Below are positions 36,994 to 43,487 of a stretch of DNA of 43,487 bases, piece after piece; within the stretch, counting starts at the first letter, position 1, and each line of letters starts with the position of its first letter. The translations under genes and the position numbers were made by a program. Source of the stretch: an uncultured Lentisphaerota bacterium (GTDB lineage Bacteria; Verrucomicrobiota; Kiritimatiellia; RFP12; UBA1067); NCBI GenBank assembly GCA_900320225.1, contig ONRL01000017.1:1-43487 (forward strand). Reading direction: 5' to 3'. The notes under the pieces are model-generated. The model was not told where the DNA came from. It did no database searches and was given only the letters and a program-made list of their open reading frames with translations.

Positions 36994-39900
36994 TTACCGG
37001 AAGAGAATGAACATGCCGGCCGGTGGCGCGAAGAGGAGATCCTCCGGCGCGAATGCGACCGTGCTCACGCGCCACATGTCCACGGCGGCGGAAAGCGGAC
37101 TTCACCTTGCTGCCGACCTGCTTCCCTTCCACGTACAACGTCCACGAGCCCACGCCGTCGTTCGAGTCGTAGGCGATGGCCACGTGCGACCATGTGCCAA
37201 TTAGGGACGTGAGGTCGGCGTCAAACGCGCCGTCCACGTACGGCGTGCAGGGCCACGCGCCGCGTGCGAACACGCGCAGCTTCGGCGTCTCGCCGGACTT
37301 GTCGAAGAAGATGCGCAGACCGCCGTTGGCGGAGAGCGCGTCGCCCACGGTGATGAGGTCTTCGTCCGCCGTTCCCTCGGCCGGCGTCCACTTGAGCCAC
37401 CCTTCCACGGTGAACGGCTTCGGCCCCGCCATCTCGAACCCGATGCTCGCCGTGAGCGCGGTCTTGTTGGGAATCGAGAGACGCGCGGGCTCGGACTGCC
37501 CCGCCGCCGTGCCGTCTGCCTCCAGCGGATAGTCCGCGTCGGCAAGGTTCGCGAGACCCGGCTGCACCGAGTCGATCGGCCAGTAGCCGACGGTCGGTTC
37601 GGGCTTCGTTGACGGTGCGGGCGCGGCGCAAAGGAACTCTGACGGATCGAGCGCGCGGTTGCTCAGTCGCACCGACGAGAGGTTGCCGATGACGGAATTC
37701 TTGTCGGTCCAGTAGCGCCCGCCTACGTACAGCATGGTGCACCCGTAGGCATGGCCGTTGTATGCCTTGGACGCCGTCCCTTTCAAGCTGCCGTCCAGAT
37801 AGATGCGCCACACCGAACTTGCTTCGTCGTTGATCGTCTCAATGGAGTGCACGAGCGCAACATGGTACCAGCGATCGTATTCAAGGTCGTTGTCACTCGT
37901 GCCGGTTATAAGCGTGTCGGCGAGAGCCGACGTCGTATTCAGGTTCTCCCAGATGTAGAATCCGTCCGTCTTGCGAAAGAACCTGATTCTCGCGGTCGTG
38001 CCGCTTGTTGACGGGCAGAAGAACACCTCCTGGTATCCACTGGCGCTCGCCGTCCGCCGCCGATGATACCAATAACATTCGAACGTGAAGTTCCTGCCTC
38101 CCGTCACGGCAGACAACGCTTCCGTACTGCCAGTCATGAACGTGGCGCGGTGGTTGTCGGTGGCGGCGTCTGGATTGCGGAAGCGGACGCTCCCGTTCAC
38201 CTTGGACGGATCGCCACGGAAGGTCGGTGTTTTGGCGGGGTTGGTAATCGTCGGCGCATTGTCCGGATCGGCCGTCGCGAGCGTCTGGTCGTAGTAAGTC
38301 TCCCGCCCGGCGAAATGGTTGTTCTTGCCCGAGACGTCGCGCAGGTCGGGATAGGCGCCGTTCTCCACGTTCAGCGGCCAGAGGCCTACCACGTCCGTCG
38401 CGGCCTGAGGATTGCTGGTGGCGTTGAGGAACTGGTTGGGGGACAGTACAGTCGCGCAGACGCGCGCGCAGTCAATCTTTCCCTGGAAACTATGCTCGGC
38501 CTTTGACGTTCGCCCACCCAGGGTGAATGGGCGCGCATCCGCGATGGCGACGGGGGCGCGCGGATTTCCCATCTCCCCGCATTGCTCGCCGTCGATGTAA
38601 AGAGTCCACAACCCGTAGCCGTTCGTGCCGCCTGTCGCATTGTACGTAAGCGCCACATGCCGCCACTTGTCGTACCAAGAGTTCATGTCGAAATCACCGG
38701 CGAACACCACGTTGTTGCGAAGAACCCCCGAACCATCCACGCAGTATAGATCAAATTGGAATTTGTCTATTCCAGTCGCACGGTACTGGAGAACCCAACC
38801 CTTGTTGGCATCAGGGCGCGTGCCCAGGAGATAGCAGCACGCCTCCTGCGACGGATTCTTTGACGCGCGCTCGCAGATGCGGGGGCAAAACCACCCTTCC
38901 ACCGTGAAGTTGCTCGTCACGTTGAGGACGGCGCCAACGGCGCTCTGCTCCAGGCAGGCATACGAGTCACTGCCCTGAAGACATCCGACATTCCCTCCTG
39001 GAAGCGTCACGGTGGAATTGGGCGGATTGCCCGCGAATGCGCAATCCTCGTCTGGCGCCATGCGGGTCGCCGCGTACACCGTCTTGTAAAACCCTCCCGA
39101 GAGCGGCGAATTGCCGACCGCGTCGCGGCAGTCGATGCCGCCCGTCTCCGTCACGCCGAGCGGCCAGTACGACACCGTGGAACTCGCCGCCGGCGCGGAC
39201 GTGCCGGAACTGTCGCCGGCGCAGAGGAATTCCGATGGTTCGAGGACCTTGTCCGAAATGCGCCAGTAGTCGAAAGCCGCCGCAATATGGTTGTCACTCT
39301 GCGACAGGCGTGCGCCGAGCTCGAACCGCGGCGTGCTGTCGGAGGCCGCCTGCTTGCCGTTCTGCGACTCGCCTGCAAGCGCGCCGTTCAGGTAGAGTTT
39401 CCACCGATCCGACCCTGCAGACACGGGTTCGTGGACGAGGGCGACGTGCATCCACGTGTTCGTGATGGCATAGGACGCCTCCTCGTCCGCATAGCGGTAG
39501 AGCACGGTGTCCGACGTGCCAACCCCCCACAGGATCCAACTGCAGGCGTAGTCCTCATCCGGCCGCCGCCGTAGCGAGAGCATCCAGCGATTGCGGTTGG
39601 TGTCCGTGTAATCCTTCCCGTATGCGCCGACGATGAAAGCCCACTTGTTGCTTTCCGGCAATTCATAGACCTTGATGTAGCCTTCGACCGTGAAGCTTTT
39701 GTCGCGCCTCATGTAGACGCCGCTGTAGTTGTTGTACAGGAAGCCGTTTTCCGTGCCGGAAAGCGACTCGCGCACGGCGGAGCGGTTGACCGGCTCGAAG
39801 GGATGGCGGCCGGCATCGGGATTGGGCGGAAGCTCCCACTGGGCCTCGGCCCCGCCATTCACGAAATGCGACGCGATTTTGCCGAGGTCGTTCTTGGGAT

Positions 39901-40012
39901 TGACCACGCAGCGCAGATCGTCGGTCTCCAGCGGCCACAGCGCCACCGTCTTAGCCTGTGCGGACAGGGACAGCAGCGCCAGCGCGCCCACGAGCATTTT
40001 AAGCGGCTTCAT
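36994..40012 (-). CDS. Secreted four-module LamG protein with a frameshift near its C-terminus
   Basis: About 1005 residues when one base is corrected; signal peptide MKPLKMLVGALALLSLSAQA. Four concanavalin A-like LamG modules follow, each opening with a [WY]WP[LI]-type strand (ALWPLETDD, SYWPLGVTE, GLWPLNVEN, GYWPIDSVQ) and closing with a PSEFLCA-like segment. Near 37095-37105 an extra base shifts the frame. In the uncorrected frame the end is a basic tail with no LamG character. In the corrected frame it reads VDMWRVSTVAFAPEDLLFAP, then ends GMFILFR at 36994, matching the other modules' ends. Without correction the frame would stop at 36917. ATG 40012 has AGGAAAGAG upstream. It is probably a surface carbohydrate-binding protein; no catalytic domain is visible. 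Confidence 0.78.
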
Positions 40013-40058
40013 CGTCTCTTTCCTCTCTTCCTCAAATCGTTCAAGCGAACTTGTAGAC

Positions 40059-40067
40059 ATTTTACCA
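40059..40067 (-). promoter_or_regulatory. Extended -10 promoter of the LamG gene
   Basis: TGG-TAAAAT (40067-40059, minus strand), about 47 bases before the ATG. No clear -35; a palindrome lies where the -35 would be. Confidence 0.5.
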
Positions 40068-40089
40068 CAATCCGGCACACGCGGCCGAA

Positions 40090-40101
40090 TGGTCTAGACC
40101 A
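40090..40101. promoter_or_regulatory. Perfect palindrome, candidate operator
   Basis: TGGTCTAGACCA is a perfect 12-base palindrome just upstream of the LamG promoter and 40 bases after the GntR/LacI-type regulator gene. Its GTC/GAC half-sites resemble those known for GntR-family regulators. Confidence 0.5.
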
Positions 40102-40141
40102 CTTTTTACCATGTAGCCCGCCGCCTGAGGTAATTTGGCGG

Positions 40142-41188
40142 TCATTTGCGGGACGACGTGGAGTCCCGCGCGACAAGCGGGGCGTTGAGGAGAATCGTGC
40201 GCGGCGTGCGGTCGGGCGAGGCCGTGCGCGCGAGCAGGGCCTCGAACGCGGCGCGCGCGATCTCCGCGCACGGCTGGCGGACGGTCGTGAGCGGCGGCGA
40301 GACGAGCGTCGCGTACCTCACGTCGTCGAAGCCCGTCAGCAGGATGTCGTTCGGCACGGAGACGCCCAGCCCGCCGAGCGTCTTCAGCACCTGCGCGGCG
40401 TAGGCGTCGTACCCGCACGCGAGCGCGTCGGGACGATGACGCTTCAGCGCCTTGCGAAGCGCCGCCGCATTGTCGGGTTCCATCTGCAAGATGTTGCAGT
40501 CCATGCGGCTGCGCACGCCCTCGTAGCGAAACTGGTTGCTGGGCGGCGCGTAGGAGCGCGTGAGGAAAAGGCAACGGCGCGCGCCCCGCGCGAGCAGGTG
40601 TTCGGCGAGCGCCTGCCCGCAGCGGAAGTTGTCCACGCCGACCACGTCCGCCGCGCCCAGACCGTCCGGCCAGCCGCTGTCCAGCAGCACCACGGGGACG
40701 TTGGCCGCCGCGAAGAGGTCGCGCATCTCGGCGTTGAGCGCCGTCGCGTTCTCCATAAAGCCGATCGGCTGGAGGATCACGCCGCTCACGCGCTGCGCCA
40801 CGAAGTCGCGCGCGAAGCGGCGCGCCTGCTCCGCGCGGGCCGTGTAGTCGAGGGCGGACACGTCGCCGAACAGCAGCTCCAGACCGCGCGCGCGGCACAG
40901 ACGGCCGATCTCGGCGCAGATGGGCGCGAAGATTTCCGCGTAGGAGAGCACGATGAGGCCGATGCGGCCCGGCACCTGGCGCGCCCGCTTGGAGGGGAAC
41001 GTCCCCTTCCCGACCTGACGCACCACCAGTCCCTCCGCCTGCAGCTCGGCAAGCGCGCGGCGCACGGTTTCCCGCGCCGCGTCGAAACGGCGCATCAGCG
41101 CGCGTTCGCTGGGAAGCGCGCGCATACCCTGTAGCTCGCGCCGCAGGGCCTCGCAGATCGTCTTTGCCTTGGTGGTTTCGTTGGACAC
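40142..41188 (-). CDS. GntR/LacI-type sugar-responsive transcriptional regulator
   Basis: A 348-residue regulator with the AraR-like arrangement. An N-terminal GntR winged helix (about 10-75: LPSERALMRRFDAARETVRR, ALAELQAEGLVVRQVGKGTF) is fused to a periplasmic-binding-protein-like ligand domain of the LacI type (IGLIVLSYAEIFAPICAEI, FVAQRVSGVILQPIGF, VVLLDSGWPDG, ADVVGVDNFRCGQALAEHLL, SVPNDILLTGFDDVRYATLVSPPLTTV). The ligand is probably a sugar. The start is GTG 41188, with GAGG eight bases upstream; GTG 41197 is also in frame but touches that site. The palindrome downstream, ahead of the LamG gene, is a candidate binding site. Confidence 0.85.
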   Translation of the reverse strand: MSNETTKAKTICEALRRELQGMRALPSERALMRRFDAARETVRRALAELQAEGLVVRQVGKGTFPSKRARQVPGRIGLIVLSYAEIFAPICAEIGRLCRARGLELLFGDVSALDYTARAEQARRFARDFVAQRVSGVILQPIGFMENATALNAEMRDLFAAANVPVVLLDSGWPDGLGAADVVGVDNFRCGQALAEHLLARGARRCLFLTRSYAPPSNQFRYEGVRSRMDCNILQMEPDNAAALRKALKRHRPDALACGYDAYAAQVLKTLGGLGVSVPNDILLTGFDDVRYATLVSPPLTTVRQPCAEIARAAFEALLARTASPDRTPRTILLNAPLVARDSTSSRK

Positions 41189-41221
41189 GTCCAGCACCTC
41201 ATCAAAAATGTTTTGGCTACC

Positions 41222-41257
41222 TTTGCAATCTTTGCGTTCTTTGCGTTCTTTGCGGCA
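41222..41257. repeat. Four tandem degenerate nonamers
   Basis: Units TTTGCAATC, TTTGCGTTC, TTTGCGTTC and TTTGCGGCA lie head to tail between the regulator gene and the gene ending at 41264. Confidence 0.75.
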
Positions 41258-41263
41258 AGATTC

Positions 41264-42176
41264 TTACTGTCCGCGACGCAAGTGGCCGTGCTCTGAAATC
41301 CACTTCCGCGCGGCGAGGACCGCAGGATACTGCCTGTTGCAGATCGACGAGCAGAGGAACACGAAGCCTTCCAGCGTGCCGTCCTTCCAGCCGTCCAAGG
41401 CAAACTTCAGCTGCATCTCCATCATCTCCAGCGGCATCTCCTTGTGACTCCCGAAATCCCAGAGATAGATTCCAAGGTAGATCGGCTTGCCCGGCGCGAG
41501 CTTGCGCAGTTTCGCGAGATGCGTGGGGATGCCGGGGATGTTCTTCGCCTTCCAAGTCCAATACGTGATGGCATCAACAAGGTCGAGCGACGGTTTCAGG
41601 TCGCCGGGATTCTCCCGGTTGTCGAGAAGTTCGTCGTATGTCACGACACGCAACTCCAGCGGACGCGGGTACATGGAAAGACGTTTGCGCAGTTCGACGA
41701 GCTGTTCGTACGGAAAACGCGTCGGACACGACGGCATGGGTCCTGTGGCCGTCTGCACGGTCACGGACTTTCCTCTCGCGATGAAGAAATCGTCGAGGTC
41801 GAAACCCGTCACGTTCGGCATCTCGTCCGCAGCCGCGAAGCACCAGTCCGCCAACGCGTCGTACGTGTAGTTCTTCTCCGTCTTGTTGCCGCTGATCGGC
41901 CACGTGACGCGCTTCAGCGGCTTCAGCGAATCGCGGAAGGACTTGTCCGGCTTGTCCCAGCGGATCGCGTTCAGGTTGTGGATGCCGGACGTCAAGCAAC
42001 CAGCCGTTGTTCGCGCCGTCCACCTGCCCCGTCTCGTGTCCCCACAGCCAGCAATGGTCCCGCAGTTCGTCGGCATACTTCGGGACTCCGCCGTACGCGC
42101 AAGACGCGCGTGTGGAGCAGCAGACAACGAGCGCAAAGGACAACAGGAGTGACTTTGCCAATTTTTTGTCATTCAT
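41264..42176 (-). CDS. Small secreted TIM-barrel-like protein with an apparent frameshift
   Basis: About 303 residues if one base is corrected. The start MNDKKLAKSLLLSFALVVCC is a signal peptide with AAGGAAAA upstream of ATG 42176. The first frame reads YADELRDHCWLWGHETGQVD, then GANNGWLL. Near 41990-42001 it shifts to TSGIHNLNAIRWDKPDKSF, continuing with VTGFDLDDFFIARGK, LELRVVTYDELLD, LDLVDAITYWTWKAKNIPGI and PIYLGIYLWDFGSHKEMP. Alternating strands and helices with aromatic and acidic strand ends suggest a glycosidase-like barrel, but I do not recognise the family. The span is a multiple of three plus one, consistent with a single inserted base. It precedes the sugar regulator gene on the same strand. 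Confidence 0.6.
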
Positions 42177-42207
42177 GGGTTTTCCTTGGTAAGACAGTGG
42201 AGCAAGT

Positions 42208-42213
42208 ATTATA
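42208..42213 (-). promoter_or_regulatory. -10 element upstream of the frameshifted secreted gene
   Basis: TATAAT on the minus strand (42213-42208), about 31 bases before ATG 42176. A plus-strand TATAAT overlaps it (42210-42215). Confidence 0.45.
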
Positions 42214-42263
42214 ATCGAATTTCCCGTCTCTGCCAATGCCCTTCTCGCATCTCCCAAAGAACG

Positions 42264-42440
42264 AACGTCAACTACAGGGTGCACGTCCTATTTGACGAAC
42301 CGGGAACAAACGTCAACTACAGGGTGCATGTCCTACTTGACGAACCGGGAACAAACGTCAACTATAGGGTGCACGTCCTACTTGCCGAACCGGGGAACAA
42401 ACGTCAACTATAGGGTGCACGTCCTATTTGACGAACCGGG
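42264..42440. repeat. Four tandem copies of a 45-bp repeat
   Basis: Units start at 42264, 42309, 42354 and 42400; the third is 46 bp and the last is incomplete. Each contains CGTCAA and TTGACG as an inverted pair about 26 bases apart, and GTGCAC in between. Copies differ at only a few positions. Read in one plus-strand frame the unit would encode NVNYRVHVLLDEPGT, but there is no ribosome site and the extra base breaks the frame. Confidence 0.9.
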
Positions 42441-42510
42441 TATCCACATGAACATTCCCGTGCGAAGCGAGGGCGGCGCGCTGACCGATTTGCTTTTTAG
42501 CCATGTCAGC

Positions 42511-42585
42511 TCGTTCATATACTCCTTGTCCATATACTCCTTGTCCATGTACCCCTTGTCCATGTACCCCTTGTTCATGTGCCCC
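42511..42585. repeat. Five tandem copies of a 15-bp repeat
   Basis: Units begin at 42511, 42526, 42541, 42556 and 42571 (form TTGTCCATGTACCCC), with a partial sixth. On the minus strand every unit carries AAGGAG or AAGGGG three bases before an ATG, all in one frame. Confidence 0.9.
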
Positions 42586-42845
42586 TTGTCATTGAGAAAC
42601 GCAGTGACATGATTGCTCCCCAACCGCTGTCCTCGTCCGTTACGGCCAGGCCAACCAGGATTTCCTCCCCCGTTCCGCACCGTAATCGCGCAATTCCCGC
42701 CCCACCCTACCTCCCACCGTTCCGCACCGTAATCGCACGCGGGGCACCCCCGGCAAAGATCGGAGATGTCGCAATTCCAATACAATTCTTTTACATTTCC
42801 TATACAATTCTGTGAGTTTACCATCTAGTTTCCGAACGGCGGACA
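42586..42845. other. Gene-free spacer with a 20-bp direct repeat
   Basis: A 20-base direct repeat (CCGTTCCGCACCGTAATCGC) occurs at 42670-42689 and 42717-42736. Further on, ATACAATTCT recurs at about 42780 and 42802. Minus-strand open frames crossing this spacer lack a ribosome site and recognisable domains, so I call no gene here. Confidence 0.65.
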
Positions 42846-42854
42846 TGGTAAGAT
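42846..42854 (+). promoter_or_regulatory. Possible extended -10 for the partial gene
   Basis: TGG-TAAGAT, 30 bases ahead of ATG 42885, fits the extended -10 pattern used by other genes here. The -35 is weak. Confidence 0.4.
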
Positions 42855-42884
42855 TACGGCGTCGGACCAAACAAGGAGGAACAC

Positions 42885-43487
42885 ATGCGAAAAGCCGTCG
42901 AAGAGTATCTGGAAGGCCGGGGCTGCCGCGTCATGCGGCCGCCGGCGGAGCCCGCGCCGCCCACGCTCGAGAGCTTGGTCGACGGTTTCCTCGTCCACGT
43001 GCTGCGGCTCGACCCGGAGAGCTACCGGCGGGCGTTCTGGCACGAGGCGTACAGGAACGGCCACACCCTCGGACACGTCCCGCGCACGTTCGGGGCGTTC
43101 TTCAGGCGCAACGCGCGCACGTTCGAGCAGAAGGTGTCCCTGCTCCTGGCCCTGGCCGCGCTCTTCGGCGTCTACACGATGGCGACGCTCCTCTACAGGA
43201 GGCTCTCGCTCCTTGTCAAGAGGCTCCGGCGCCCGACGTACTACGAGCGGGAGCGCGAGCGGCGCCGGAAGCTCGCCGAGGCGCGGCGCGAGATCCGCAG
43301 GCACCATACGCTGAACCCGAAGCCGACCTTCGACGCGATCCGCGCGGCGCTCCGCGTCGCGCACGGCTCGCCCGAGGACGCGATCCGCCTCGGCTCGCTC
43401 CTGGAGGACCTCGAGTGCTTCGTGGACAACACCCTCATCCACGACGTGCAGGGGCAGATCGTGGGGCGCCGGGGCGGCATCAAGCGC
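42885..43487 (+). CDS. Unrecognised membrane protein, N-terminal part
   Basis: The first 201 codons of a gene that runs off the right edge. It starts with a strong Shine-Dalgarno (AAGGAGGA, four bases before ATG). The first 85 residues are probably cytosolic and contain aromatic and His residues (SYRRAFWHEAYRNGHTLGHV). A single transmembrane segment, VSLLLALAALFGVYTMATLL, sits near residues 85-106. A very basic helical stretch follows (YYERERERRRKLAEARREIR), then a helical domain with AIRAALRVAHGSPEDAIRLG and LEDLECFVDNTLIHD. I recognise no family. Arg/Glu-rich composition and position behind a repeat-filled spacer set it apart from neighbouring genes. Confidence 0.65.
   Translation, partial: MRKAVEEYLEGRGCRVMRPPAEPAPPTLESLVDGFLVHVLRLDPESYRRAFWHEAYRNGHTLGHVPRTFGAFFRRNARTFEQKVSLLLALAALFGVYTMATLLYRRLSLLVKRLRRPTYYERERERRRKLAEARREIRRHHTLNPKPTFDAIRAALRVAHGSPEDAIRLGSLLEDLECFVDNTLIHDVQGQIVGRRGGIKR

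Noticed and set aside
40113-40144. Stem-loop after the regulator gene as a terminator (CCGCC/GGCGG)
   Set aside because: The stem is five base pairs and no T-tract follows.
42186-42413. A plus-strand frame encoding NVNYRVHV-type repeats
   Set aside because: It starts without a ribosome site in a promoter region and is broken by the 46-bp unit.
42264-42440. Repeat array as a CRISPR
   Set aside because: Copies are directly adjacent with no variable spacers, and no cas genes are present.
42408-42824. A 138-residue minus-strand frame across the spacer
   Set aside because: It is made of repeat-derived and low-complexity sequence, has no ribosome site at its first ATG and ends inside the 45-bp array.

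Overview
The window is GC-rich bacterial chromosome, almost fully coding, with most genes on the minus strand. Large LamG and beta-helix exoproteins, a hydrazine-synthase-alpha-like (HzsA-related) haem protein, several Tat-exported sugar enzymes and many secreted glycosidase-like proteins suggest the PVC superphylum, most likely Kiritimatiellota/Lentisphaerota-type bacteria of gut or anaerobic habitats. That placement is inference from gene content; no rRNA or other marker is present. I saw no tRNA or rRNA gene, insertion sequence or CRISPR array.

Layout: (1) 0-8.2 kb, minus strand: the start of a glycerophosphodiester phosphodiesterase, a C69-type Ntn-hydrolase fused to a GH5-like barrel, a beta-propeller glycosidase-like protein and a ThuA-like/TIM-barrel protein, all with export signals. 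(2) 8.3-9.3 kb, plus strand: an endonuclease/exonuclease/phosphatase-family protein. (3) 9.3-19.7 kb, minus strand: tightly packed gltA-xseA-PP2C-pyrB-DUF975, preceded by a Tat-exported Gfo/Idh/MocA oxidoreductase and sugar isomerase, and by clpB with its own terminator. (4) 19.9-23.3 kb: an overlapping minus-strand operon of DUF3791, DUF3990 (ADP-ribosyltransferase-like), an 83-residue protein and a tri-haem HzsA-related protein. (5) 23.4-30.9 kb: a giant right-handed beta-helix protein and a LamG protein interrupted by two compensating frameshifts. (6) 31.1-32.7 kb, plus strand: a Phd/PIN toxin-antitoxin pair translationally coupled to a DUF445 membrane protein. (7) 32.7-36.9 kb, minus strand: an exported iron-sulfur aldo/keto reductase, NapH-like and NapG-like ferredoxins and a sialidase-like BNR protein in one overlapping operon. 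(8) 37.0-42.2 kb: a four-module LamG protein, a GntR/LacI-type regulator with a perfect palindrome nearby, and a small frameshifted secreted protein. (9) 42.2-42.9 kb: a gene-free spacer with 45-bp and 15-bp tandem repeats. (10) 42.9 kb to the end: a partial plus-strand gene for an unrecognised membrane protein.

Together this is a carbohydrate-scavenging and surface-protein region interleaved with housekeeping genes. Many promoters share an extended -10 of the form TGG-TATAMT, and two lie exactly six bases ahead of an ATG, suggesting leaderless mRNAs. Four single-base frameshifts all fall in secreted accessory genes while the housekeeping genes are intact; whether they are biological or assembly errors cannot be decided here. 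The candidates for something undescribed are the DUF3791/DUF3990 cassette coupled to the HzsA-related cytochrome, and the exported Fe-S aldo/keto reductase with its NapGH-like partners.
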